From Acidobacteriota bacterium (GTDB lineage Bacteria; Acidobacteriota; Blastocatellia; Pyrinomonadales; Pyrinomonadaceae): a DNA stretch of 64,000 nt. Shown in pieces: positions 18,301 to 26,481 of the stretch. Position numbers and translations under genes: made by a program. Within the stretch, counting starts at the first letter, position 1. Every line of letters starts with the position of its first letter. Below the pieces are notes generated by a model, which had not been told where the DNA came from, did no database searches, and saw only the letters and a program-made list of their open reading frames with translations. The DNA is taken from positions 22,632 to 86,631 of the forward strand of contig QHXI01000076.1 of assembly GCA_003222895.1 (NCBI GenBank), read 5' to 3'.

Positions 18301-20493
18301 CGACTCAGTCCGGCTCGAAACATCTGCAATCGAGAGCGGCACCGGCATTGATGAAGAAATCACTTGCACGGCTGAGCCGTTCGTTGTGACGATGTTCGTT
18401 CTCAGAATTTCGTGACGAGCTACGACGGTGTCGATGGCGCGCTGTAATTTCTCAACGCTCAGTGGTCCGGTGATCTTCAGCGCAGTGCGCACGTTGTAAG
18501 CGCTGCGATTCGGACTGGATTGATCGAGCAGCCAAAACTGCTGCTGATTGAAAGACAGCGGCGCGGCGCCGTTGCGATCGAACGGCTGAATTGATCGCGC
18601 GACGAGTTCTTCTAGCTCGCCGGCGCGGACGAATTGCGCCAGCAGCGCAACGGTCGGATATTCAAACAGCGAACTGATCGGCGCTTCGATGCGAAACTCG
18701 CGACGCATGCGGGCAGAGATTTGCGCAGCCAGAAGCGAGTGCCCGCCCAATTCAAAGAAATTGTCATTGCGGCCGATTTGCTCAACGCGCAACACGTCGC
18801 GCCAGATCGAGGCGAGTCGATCTTCCAATTGATCCTGCGGCGCGCTGAATTCGCTGGCAACATTCGCGCGCGCGAGTTCCGGCATTGGCAGCGCGAGCCG
18901 GTTGAGTTTTCCGTTCGCGGAAAGCGGCAGCGCCTCAAGCGCAACGAAAAATGAAGGAACCGCGTATTCAGGCAAACGCGCGCTGAGAAATTCGCGCAGA
19001 TCGTTCGCGGTCGTTTCAGCATTCTTCGAAACGTAATATCCGATTAGTTTTGTGTCGCCGTAAATCTCGCGCGCGACAACTGCGCACTCGCGAATCGAAA
19101 GATGTTCCGACAGCGCACCTTCAACTTCGCCCACCTCGATGCGAAAACCGCGCAGTTTTATTTGCTGATCGCGCCGGCCGGCAAATTCGATACGGCCATG
19201 CGCACGCACTCGGGCCCAATCGCCCGTGCGATAGAGACGCTGGCCATCGAGTTCGATGAATTTTTCCGCGGTTACTTCTGGTCGATTCAGATAACCGCGA
19301 CCGACACCGGCGCCGCCGATATACAACTCGCCGGCTTCGTCGATCGCGCACGGCTGCTTGTCTTCGTCGAGAATATAAATGTCAGTGTTCGCGATCGGCC
19401 CCCCGATGGGAATGTAAACCTCTCCATCGAAATCGCGCGGTATCGGAAATAGCGACACGATGCCCGCCGTTTCAGTCTGGCCGAACATGTGCACGTGACG
19501 CGCCGGATGATTGAAACCGTTCATCCAGGTGCGCACAACTTCCGACGGCAGCGGCTCGCTCGCCGACAGCATCACTCGCAAACCATTGTCGAGCAGCGCA
19601 CGTCGCTCTTCTTCCGGCAACCCAGACAGGATCGCGGTGCAGTTGCGCCAAAATGAAGGCACGGCATCCATCACGCTAACGCCGCGCGTCTTGATCATCT
19701 GAAACAAGGCGATCGGATCTTTGCGCTGATCCGAAGTCGCAATCACCACCGCCGCGCCTTGCGAAAGCGGCAACAACAACTGTCGCCGCGCGGACGAGAA
19801 CGCGATTGAAGCGGTGTGTAGGTATCGATCGGTCGGATCGATCCGCACTTCGTGATTCAAAGCGAGGACGTAGTTCGAGAGATTGCGGTGCTCGATCATC
19901 ACGCCCTTGGGCTTGCCCGTCGAGCCGGACGTGTAGATCACATAAGCCAAATCTTTCGGCTCAGGCTTCTCTTTCAAATCCGCAATTGAGTTTGCTGCAA
20001 TGGCTTCTTCATCCTGATCGAAAAACACTGCCCGCGCGTTTTCGAGCAGACCGATTTGCAAACCCGCCTTAGTCAGCACAACTGCGGGTTGCGCGTCCTC
20101 AAGCATGAACGCGATTCGTTCTTGCGGATATTCAGGATCGATCGGAAGGTACGCTGCGCCCGCTTTCAGAATTCCGAGAATGCCGACAGCCATCTCGACC
20201 GAACGATCGATGCAGAGCCCGACCAGCGACTCGCGTCCGACACCAAGGTTGCGCAAATGCCGCGCAAGCTGATTAGCGCGTGCATTCAACTCTGCGAATG
20301 TAAGCTGATCGTTCTCGCAAACGATGGCGGTCGCGGTCGGATTGCGTGCAACTTGCTCTTCGAACAGAAGGGTGGTGGGACGTTGCGGAAACTGAGGATG
20401 ACAATCACCGTGCAACTCGGCAGACGTCAACTGATCCGGCAGATTAAAAGTCTGGGATTCGAGATTTGCTGTCTCGACGAAAGTTCGGGGCAT
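15307..20493 (-). CDS. NRPS A-T-C-A-T with atypical loading A domain
   Basis: A 1728-aa protein: adenylation 1 (about 40-545), carrier 1 (FFELGGHSLL near 583), condensation (about 648-1085, HHIVCDGWS), adenylation 2 (about 1100-1605) and carrier 2 (FFDLGGHSLL near 1644). There is no condensation domain before A1, so A1-T1 is a loading module. A1 reads IAFSSARRQ where amino-acid-activating domains have F-D-A-S; the Asp that anchors the alpha-amino group (Asp235 of GrsA) is Ser, and its core is FGQTET. This suggests a substrate without an alpha-amino group. A2 reads FDMSAEEIY and gives D-M-E-D-I-G-T-I-A-K, for which no substrate is assigned here. No ribosome binding site is obvious at 20493. 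Confidence 0.92.
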   Translation of the reverse strand: MPRTFVETANLESQTFNLPDQLTSAELHGDCHPQFPQRPTTLLFEEQVARNPTATAIVCENDQLTFAELNARANQLARHLRNLGVGRESLVGLCIDRSVEMAVGILGILKAGAAYLPIDPEYPQERIAFMLEDAQPAVVLTKAGLQIGLLENARAVFFDQDEEAIAANSIADLKEKPEPKDLAYVIYTSGSTGKPKGVMIEHRNLSNYVLALNHEVRIDPTDRYLHTASIAFSSARRQLLLPLSQGAAVVIATSDQRKDPIALFQMIKTRGVSVMDAVPSFWRNCTAILSGLPEEERRALLDNGLRVMLSASEPLPSEVVRTWMNGFNHPARHVHMFGQTETAGIVSLFPIPRDFDGEVYIPIGGPIANTDIYILDEDKQPCAIDEAGELYIGGAGVGRGYLNRPEVTAEKFIELDGQRLYRTGDWARVRAHGRIEFAGRRDQQIKLRGFRIEVGEVEGALSEHLSIRECAVVAREIYGDTKLIGYYVSKNAETTANDLREFLSARLPEYAVPSFFVALEALPLSANGKLNRLALPMPELARANVASEFSAPQDQLEDRLASIWRDVLRVEQIGRNDNFFELGGHSLLAAQISARMRREFRIEAPISSLFEYPTVALLAQFVRAGELEELVARSIQPFDRNGAAPLSFNQQQFWLLDQSSPNRSAYNVRTALKITGPLSVEKLQRAIDTVVARHEILRTNIVTTNGSAVQVISSSMPVPLSIADVSSRTESQRENEVERALAEEGTRPFDLGSGALIRARLLKLDIREHVLLVTLHHIVCDGWSINVLWRELTSLYHNYERRSSLPQLSIQYADFALWQRRWLQDDTIDRQLNYWKQQLADAPTALDLPTDFPRPSLRSYEGRRISLVLPAELTDAIRRLSRNENATVFMTLLAAFQTLLFRYSGQEDVVVGTPVAGRSMIETEDLIGAFVNTLVLRGDLNGNPSFREFLVRVRQTVLGAFCHQELPFEKLVEELNPERKANRSPLFQVMFSFENMPEPELTVNGTKFSTIDIESEAAKFDLSLDVSEDASGISISFEYATDLFAPETIERLLAHYQNLLKAIVAEPAASVADLSMLEEHERNLLLVEWNSNRIDVPQNAGIHQLFEAQAAKNPEALAAEFNGEQLTYGELNARANQVAHYLQKQGVEPEALVGISVERSLDMLIAVFGVLKSGGGYVPLDPNYPRDRIAFMVDDAKLALLITQQHLVKEIPVGGAQVLCIDSDWEMISRESDANSTTNVDPENVAFVIYTSGSTGNPKGVAIEHRSLVHFTRAANQVYEITPNDRMLQFASLSFDMSAEEIYVSLTNGAALVLRTDDMISSPQDFAQFCEEERVSILDLPTAYWHELTGALADDNLKMPESARLVIIGGEKASADRFAAWHKSVGERIRLINTYGPTETTIACTMWDMNSREGNRSGAVPIGRPVANTPVYVLDKTLRPVPIGVAGELHVGGPGVTRGYLNQPDLTVERFIRNPFSDDPDERLYRTGDIVSYRANGILDFLGRADNQIKIRGFRVELEEIEQALRSHESVNECVVVLREDHDKRLVAYVVAEEGLQPSASELRNLLRGKLPSYMVPALFEIIEGLPLMPNGKINRAALPAPQSQPEADETFVAPATPLEELLASTWRQVLNLERIGAHDDFFDLGGHSLLAAKVVSLVRNDLDVQFTMVDVFQAPTIASLAELLYPRVAEKESQNELAKLLEEIACMSEEEAQQHLQAELVTEQAAA

Positions 20494-20530
20494 GTGGATT
20501 TATTCGGAACCACCCGGCACGGCGGTATGT

Positions 20531-21433
20531 CTATTTTTTGGCTACCTGCGTTTCTTCCTTGCTGATTTCAATAATGTTTCCGACCTTATGTTTCAGATCG
20601 CTTTGCACACTCACAAAAACATTTCCCTGATCGTCGACGGTCACGCCCTGCACATTTTTGAGGTGCCCGCCGAACGCCGCGATCGTCTTCAACTCTTCAC
20701 CCGGCGTGTACACGTAAAGTTTTCCGTTGCGACTGTCGGTGATGTAGAGAGAGCCTTTCGAGTAGTAGATCGTTTCCGGCGAGAACGAATCGTTGCGATC
20801 GATGATGCGATGCAGCTTTCGATTCGCGTCGAGCAGATAGAGAACGTTGTCTTCGTTGTCGGCTATGTACAGATTGCCCTGCTCATCAAAGACCATGCTC
20901 TCGGGCTTCGTGATGCCGGCGTCTTTGCCGAGAAACTCGGTCACGTTGCCGTCGCGCGTCACACGAAAGACTTCATGCTGTTCGCCATCGCCAACTAACA
21001 AGGAGCCATCGCGAGCCAGCGCGATTCCTTCGGTTGAAATCAAGCCTTTGTCTTTGCCGGCAACCTCGCGTAGCTTGCCGTTGGCGGTGTACTCCCAAAG
21101 GCCGCCCGCATCGTCGTCGGTAAAGAAAACGTTGTCCTGGGCATCGATCACCAAATCTTCAGGCGACAAGAATCCAACGCCAGCGTCCGCCAACTTCTTC
21201 AACCCTTCATTTCTATCCCACGACTCAAGCGCCACGCCGCCCTCATCTGCGAAGTAAAGCTTGCCTTTGTGCCACAACAATCCGTCGGGCGAGCCGATAC
21301 CGATTTTGTTCGTCGCGAACAATGTCGCCTTATAAGAGTGATCGGTCATGATCACAATGCCTTCCTTCTGCACCTTGCACGAGGTCAGGAAGAGAAAAGC
21401 GAATGACGCGATGGCGATGCTAAATTTCTTCAT
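20531..21433 (-). CDS. NHL/SMP-30-type beta-propeller lipoprotein
   Basis: A 300-aa protein with lipobox FLTSC near residue 19, so a membrane-anchored periplasmic protein. The rest is repeated blades of the type 'P-E-x-L/M-V-x-D-x-x-G-N-L/V-Y/F-x-A/T-D' (for example SPEDLVIDAQDNVFFTDDD, KPESMVFDEQGNLYIADNE, QGVTVDDQGNVFVSV), as in NHL-repeat and SMP-30/gluconolactonase-like propellers. Its stop is only 37 bases before the NRPS start on the same strand, so co-transcription with the peptide synthetases is likely. Whether it serves the pathway (binding, lactone hydrolysis or none) is unknown. Confidence 0.75.
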   Translation of the reverse strand: MKKFSIAIASFAFLFLTSCKVQKEGIVIMTDHSYKATLFATNKIGIGSPDGLLWHKGKLYFADEGGVALESWDRNEGLKKLADAGVGFLSPEDLVIDAQDNVFFTDDDAGGLWEYTANGKLREVAGKDKGLISTEGIALARDGSLLVGDGEQHEVFRVTRDGNVTEFLGKDAGITKPESMVFDEQGNLYIADNEDNVLYLLDANRKLHRIIDRNDSFSPETIYYSKGSLYITDSRNGKLYVYTPGEELKTIAAFGGHLKNVQGVTVDDQGNVFVSVQSDLKHKVGNIIEISKEETQVAKK

Positions 21434-21486
21434 AAGTATGATTTCGAATTAAGCAGTCTCATGGTCGGGCGACTGCCCCGCTTATA

Positions 21487-22341
21487 TCAACTCATTCCCA
21501 GCAGCACGTGCCGCCGCATAGCTGCCAATAATCCAAGGAAAGCTCTGATGTGAATCATCGTGCTCGAAACTTCGAAGGCGACGAGAAAGATAACGGCGCT
21601 GGAAAGAGCGCTGTAGCGAAGCGTGAGCGAAGTCAGCTTCTCGAGTAGTCCGCTGAATCGTTTTCGCAGTACAAATTGAATCAGTGACACCTCAACGATG
21701 GCGACCATCGCGCCCGCTGCGATATCCAATGGCGTGTGTTGCGCGCTGATCATCTTGCCGCCCATAATCACAACCAGCGTCCAGCCGAGTGCGAGCCATC
21801 CCAGTCGCCGCGACGCCAGCCAGATACCGAGGGAGATCGCGATGAAGAAACCTGCATGGTCGCTGGGAAACGATCCGAGGTCGTTGGTTTCCACATCGCC
21901 GCTCAACAACGCGCGATAATTCTTCTGACTCTCTTCGTCGAGCATGAACCGCACAGGCATGCGCTTCATTTCCACCAATTGCTCGCCTTCGAGCCGGTAA
22001 ATCTTTTGTGACTGGATTTCCGGGCGCGGCAGGAAAATCGTCTTCGAAAGTACCTTGGTCGTCGTGATCACGCAGACCGCGGCAATGAGAGTCGCGATCA
22101 GAATCTTGCGCCGCGCATTCGTGCTGTTCGTTGATTTGCCGCCGTACCAGGCGGCCAGAAAGCAACAGCCGATCACGCCCGCCTTGGCCAAATCGTTGTC
22201 GAGAAAGAACGCGACGAGGCTGTCGAACAGCCACGATCTGCCGGCCGCACTGTTCAAGAGCAGCAGCAGCTTATCGTTCAAATCCGAAAGCCCGCTCGTG
22301 AGCGAAGCCAGAATCAATGGCATTAATGCTGAAATGACCAA
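21487..22341 (-). CDS. PAP2-family membrane phosphatase
   Basis: A 284-aa membrane protein with the three PAP2/phosphatidate phosphatase motifs: KTIFLPRP (variant of KxxxxxxRP), SFPSDHAG (variant of PSGH) and SAQHTPLDI (S/R-x5-H-x3-D). Several hydrophobic helices surround them. Such enzymes dephosphorylate lipid phosphates such as undecaprenyl diphosphate or phosphatidate at the outer face of the inner membrane. It is 53 bases upstream of the NHL lipoprotein on the same strand, so it may head the NRPS transcript. Link to the peptide product is not shown. Confidence 0.8.
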   Translation of the reverse strand: MVISALMPLILASLTSGLSDLNDKLLLLLNSAAGRSWLFDSLVAFFLDNDLAKAGVIGCCFLAAWYGGKSTNSTNARRKILIATLIAAVCVITTTKVLSKTIFLPRPEIQSQKIYRLEGEQLVEMKRMPVRFMLDEESQKNYRALLSGDVETNDLGSFPSDHAGFFIAISLGIWLASRRLGWLALGWTLVVIMGGKMISAQHTPLDIAAGAMVAIVEVSLIQFVLRKRFSGLLEKLTSLTLRYSALSSAVIFLVAFEVSSTMIHIRAFLGLLAAMRRHVLLGMS

Positions 22342-22540
22342 AATAACCCCTCCGACTCATCTGCGAGTCATCAGCTGAAATAAATGTTCAAAACACACAA
22401 CTTGCCAGAAAACGGCGGGCTCGCGCGGCGATCACAATTTTTGTCGCTAATTGTTTCGCCAAAACTGTGGGGAAACTCCGTGCTATTAACCATTTAACTA
22501 TTGCGTAGTGGCTGAAGATTCGCCCTTCACATTGAGTGCC

Positions 22541-24433
22541 ATGTCAACTGCGTTAATCCGTTCGAGTCTCAACATCCATTCATCGTTGACGGCAAGATTG
22601 ATCGCCCCGCCGAGTCCTGTGCGACCGGATGCAGGCAACGAGTCGATTGTCGAAATGGTCGCGGCGCGAGCGATCGCTACGCCGAATGGTCCCGCGGTCA
22701 TCTGCCGAGATGAAGTGTTGAGCTACGCCGATTTGGATCGTCGCGCGAACCAACTCGCTAATCGTCTGATTGCGCTCGGAGTGAAAGCTGGGAGGATCGT
22801 TGCCTTGTGCGTCGATCGTTCGATTGAGTCGGTAATTTCGACGCTGGCGATCATGAAAGCCGGCGGCGCGTTCCTGCCGCTCGATCCGAAGTATCCGATC
22901 GATCGTATAAGATTCTTGCTGAACGACGCGCAGCCGCGCGCGTTAATTACCAGAGAAAATTTGGCCGATCAGCTAGACGGCGGCGCCTGGGACATTATCA
23001 ATATCGACGTTGACAGATTCGCAGCTTGTTCAAGCGAAGCGCCGATCGTTGAGATCGTGAAGACCCAGCTCGCGTACGTCATCTACACGTCGGGATCGAC
23101 GGGCGAGCCAAAGGGCGTCGAAGTTACTCATGAGGGTTTGCTAAATCTTATTTTCTGGCATCGAACCGCCTTCGATGTAGCGTCGCGAGATCGCGCGTCG
23201 CATCTCGCGGGTGTCGGCTTTGATGCTTCGGTGTGGGAAGTCTGGCCTTACCTCACAGCGGGTGCTTGTTTGTATTTGCCCGATGAAGAGACGCGCCTCT
23301 CGCCGAGTTTGCTGCGTGATTGGATCGTTGAGAACCAAGTTACGATCAGTTTTCTTCCGACAGCCTTGGCTGAAGCTTTGATGATTCTCGATTGGCCAGA
23401 CGAGACGGCGCTGCGATTTCTGCTCACGGGCGCTGACACGTTGCATCGTTACCCGGGCGACCATCTGCCGTTCACCGTGGTGAACAATTACGGGCCAACG
23501 GAATGCACCGTCGTGGCGACTTCGGGCTGTATTAATTCAACGGATGTGTCTGATCGGTTACCAACCATTGGACGCCCGATTGACAACGTGGACATTTACA
23601 TCCTCGACGAAAATCGTGCGCCGGTCCGCGATGGCGAGGAAGGCGAGTTGTACATTGGCGGCGCCGGCGTCGCGCGCGGTTATCTCAATCGGCCTGATCT
23701 AACTGCCGAGAGATTCATTGCGGATCCGTTCAGCGCAAAATCCAGTGCCCGGCTTTATCGCACCGGCGACCGGGCGCGGCGACTCGCAAGTGGCGACATC
23801 GCTTACCTCGGCCGCGTTGACGATCAGATCAAGATTCGCGGGTTTAGAATTGAGCCGGCTGAGATTGAATCGGCGCTTGATCGGCATCCGGCGATCGCTT
23901 CGAGCGTGGTCATCGCGCGCGGCCCGAATTGTTCTGACAAGCGACTCGCTGCATACATCGCCATGCGCAACAGCAGTACTCCGGCGGCGGGCGAACTTCG
24001 CAATTTCCTCGGCTCATCGCTGCCCGATTACATGCTGCCGTCGCTGTTCGTGAAAATTTCCGCGCTGCCGCTAACCAGCAACGGCAAAATCGATCGCGCT
24101 GCGTTGCCTGAGCCCACGATTGAAAACACACTCCGCGACGACGACTTTGTCGCGCCCCGCTCACCGCTTGAAAAGAAACTCTCGGACATCGTTTGCACGC
24201 TGCTCAAGCTGGAGCAGGTCAGCGTTAACGACAACTTCTTCCTGCTCGGCGGTCATTCGCTGCTGGGCACGCAATTGATCGTGAAGATTCACCGCGGTTT
24301 TGGAGTAGACGTCGCGCTGCGCGCGTTATTCGACGCTCCGACTATTGATGAGTTATCCAACGAAATCGAACGGCTAATCATCGCTCGGATTGAAAGCATG
24401 AGCGAAGACGAAGCCCAGAGATTGCTCACTTGA
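22541..24433 (+). CDS. NRPS A-T didomain, predicted leucine
   Basis: About 630 aa from the ATG at 22541; a GTG at 22508 would add 11 residues and neither has a strong ribosome binding site. The protein consists of an adenylation domain (YTSGSTGEPKGV, NNYGPTE) and a carrier domain (FFLLGGHSLLG), with no condensation domain. The specificity residues read by eye are D-A-W-F-L-G-N-V-V-K, identical to a well-known leucine code. A stand-alone A-T followed directly by a cytochrome P450 is the usual arrangement for beta-hydroxylation of a carrier-bound amino acid. A 166-bp gap separates it from the divergent PAP2 gene and must hold both promoters. Confidence 0.92.
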   Translation: MSTALIRSSLNIHSSLTARLIAPPSPVRPDAGNESIVEMVAARAIATPNGPAVICRDEVLSYADLDRRANQLANRLIALGVKAGRIVALCVDRSIESVISTLAIMKAGGAFLPLDPKYPIDRIRFLLNDAQPRALITRENLADQLDGGAWDIINIDVDRFAACSSEAPIVEIVKTQLAYVIYTSGSTGEPKGVEVTHEGLLNLIFWHRTAFDVASRDRASHLAGVGFDASVWEVWPYLTAGACLYLPDEETRLSPSLLRDWIVENQVTISFLPTALAEALMILDWPDETALRFLLTGADTLHRYPGDHLPFTVVNNYGPTECTVVATSGCINSTDVSDRLPTIGRPIDNVDIYILDENRAPVRDGEEGELYIGGAGVARGYLNRPDLTAERFIADPFSAKSSARLYRTGDRARRLASGDIAYLGRVDDQIKIRGFRIEPAEIESALDRHPAIASSVVIARGPNCSDKRLAAYIAMRNSSTPAAGELRNFLGSSLPDYMLPSLFVKISALPLTSNGKIDRAALPEPTIENTLRDDDFVAPRSPLEKKLSDIVCTLLKLEQVSVNDNFFLLGGHSLLGTQLIVKIHRGFGVDVALRALFDAPTIDELSNEIERLIIARIESMSEDEAQRLLT

Positions 24434-24501
24434 AGGTAATATGAACTTCAGTCTGTGTTTCCCGGCCCCGGAATCCAGAGTGAAGCCCAGCCGTAAAACT
24501 T

Positions 24502-25821
24502 ATGAGTGCCGACTCCGAATCCATCTCAACTCAATCATCGCAGACTCTCAGTCTCTATCACCTGCTCGACCCTGAGGTGCTGGCGAATCCTTATCCGCTG
24601 TATCAACGGCTGCGCACTGAGTCGCCCGTCCATTGGGATCCGTATCTGCACGCCTGGGTCGTCACGCGTTACGACGACGTAATTACGGTGCTGCATCGCT
24701 TCTCGGCGAATCGCACGCCGACACCTGAGCAATTCGCGGCGATGGGATTGGCCGAACTGACTCCGCTCGCGCAATTGATGACGAAGCAGATGCTGTTCAT
24801 GGACGCGCCGGCCCACACGCGTCTGCGCAGCCTGGCATCGCTGGCATTCGCTCCGGCAAGAGTCGAGGCGTTACGCGCCCACATTCGCGAGATTCTCGAC
24901 GACTTGCTCGCACCGCTGCTCGGCGCCGGGCGCATGGATGTCATTAACGATCTTGCCGCGCCGCTGCCCGCAATCGTCACCGCAGAAATGCTTGGCGTTC
25001 CGATTTCAGATTGCCATCAATTGAAAGCGTGGTCCGCGGATTTCGCGGAAGTGCTCGGCAACTTTCAGCACAATCCAGATCGAGCCTCGCGCACGGTCAA
25101 ATGCGTCGAAGAGATGACCGCATACTTTCGCGCCGCCATTCAGCATCAGAAACAGCATCCGTGCGAAGGCTTGATCAGTTCATTTATCAACGCTGAGATT
25201 GACGGTGATCGATTGACCGAAGAAGAAATCATTGCGAACTGTATCGTAACGATGGTTGGCGGCCAGGAGACAACTACAAATTTGATCGGCAATGGAATCC
25301 TGAGTCTGCTGCGCCATCCAGATCAGATGCAACGTTTGCGCGACGATCTTTCTCTCATTCCATCGGCCGTCGAAGAGCTGCTGCGACATGAAAGTCCGAG
25401 TCAGCACACCGCGCGAATTTGTCCTGAAGATACAGAAATCGGCGGCAAATTGATCCGCAAAGGCCAGGCTGTGATCGCGGTGATGGCCGCGGGCAATCGC
25501 GACCCGGAACGGTTTGCCGATCCCGATCGGCTCGACCTCGCGCGCGCGGACAACCGGCATCTGGCGTTTGGCTGGGCCAGCCATTTTTGTTTCGGAGCGG
25601 CGCTCGCGCGTATCGAAGGGCAACTCACTTTCGAGGCAATCGCCCGCCGCACGGCGAATCTCGCATTCAAAGCCGATCACAAAATAGTTTGGAGAGAAAA
25701 CCTTGGTCTGCGAGGTCTGACCGCGCTTCACATAACTTTCGATCAAGTAATGTCGCCTCACGTAATTGCTTCGGCCGCCGATCAACCCCAAAACGGTTGC
25801 CCGTTTCATCACTCGACCTAA
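24502..25821 (+). CDS. cytochrome P450
   Basis: A 439-aa soluble bacterial-type P450. Visible motifs: I-helix oxygen-activation segment VGGQETTTN, K-helix E-x-x-R (EELLRHESP) and the haem-binding loop FGWASHFCFGAALAR with the Cys thiolate ligand; the second Gly of the usual FGxGxHxCxG is Ala. It starts 68 bases after the A-T gene and ends 18 bases before the next NRPS gene, so it is a tailoring enzyme of this operon. The best inference is hydroxylation of leucine held on the upstream carrier protein. The redox partner is not in the window. Confidence 0.92.
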   Translation: MSADSESISTQSSQTLSLYHLLDPEVLANPYPLYQRLRTESPVHWDPYLHAWVVTRYDDVITVLHRFSANRTPTPEQFAAMGLAELTPLAQLMTKQMLFMDAPAHTRLRSLASLAFAPARVEALRAHIREILDDLLAPLLGAGRMDVINDLAAPLPAIVTAEMLGVPISDCHQLKAWSADFAEVLGNFQHNPDRASRTVKCVEEMTAYFRAAIQHQKQHPCEGLISSFINAEIDGDRLTEEEIIANCIVTMVGGQETTTNLIGNGILSLLRHPDQMQRLRDDLSLIPSAVEELLRHESPSQHTARICPEDTEIGGKLIRKGQAVIAVMAAGNRDPERFADPDRLDLARADNRHLAFGWASHFCFGAALARIEGQLTFEAIARRTANLAFKADHKIVWRENLGLRGLTALHITFDQVMSPHVIASAADQPQNGCPFHHST

Positions 25822-25839
25822 CGTTTCCGGATTTCCGTC

Positions 25840-26481
25840 GTGCTCGAAAACCCTTCGCCATCTGAATCCAAACTCAATGCCGCGATGATTTCAGCGGCTA
25901 AACGGGATCTGCTTGCAAAGTATCTGCGGGGTGAAATCGATCACGACCTTTCGAGCACAATTCAGCGCCGCGGGCCGGATGCTTCGCTGCGTTTGTCCTT
26001 CGCGCAAGAGCGCCTTTGGTTTCTCGATCACCTGATGCCCGGTTCGCCGGTTTTCAACGTGCCGACTGCGGTCAGGATTTCACGGCCACTCGATCTCGAC
26101 GTGCTGCAACTATGCGTTAATGAAATTGTTCGTCGTCATGAAGTTCTGCGCACCACCTTTGTCACGCTCGACGGAGAGCCGACCCCGGCAATTAATTCGC
26201 AGGCCGATGTAAAGATCGGCGTGATCGATTTGACCCGGCTCGATGAAACTTCGCGGGAATCTGAGAGTCTGCGTCTGACTAAAGAAGCCGCGCTGCGGTC
26301 ATTCGATCTTTCACGCGGGCCGCTAATTCGGACCAACCTGATCAAGCTGACTGAATCCGAATCGATTTTCCTGCTCACGATGCATCACATCGTCAGCGAC
26401 GGCGGATCGATCCTGATCTTCTTTCGCGAACTGTCAGCGTTGTATGCGATCGCCAGCTGGCTTACTGGAAAGAAAAGTTGA
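25840..26481 (+). pseudogene. NRPS condensation domain, N-terminal half (frame broken)
   Basis: A 213-aa fragment starting with GTG. It holds the N-terminal part of an NRPS condensation domain (LSFAQERLWFLDHL, then HHIVSDGGS, the catalytic HHxxxDG motif) and ends prematurely just after ELSALYA. The following 3448 bases continue the same protein in another frame, beginning with the residues that normally follow about 35 residues later (QLAYWKEKLSGDLP). Compared with the intact C domain of the minus-strand NRPS, roughly 100 nt are missing. If real, the module cannot make a normal condensation domain. Confidence 0.85.
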
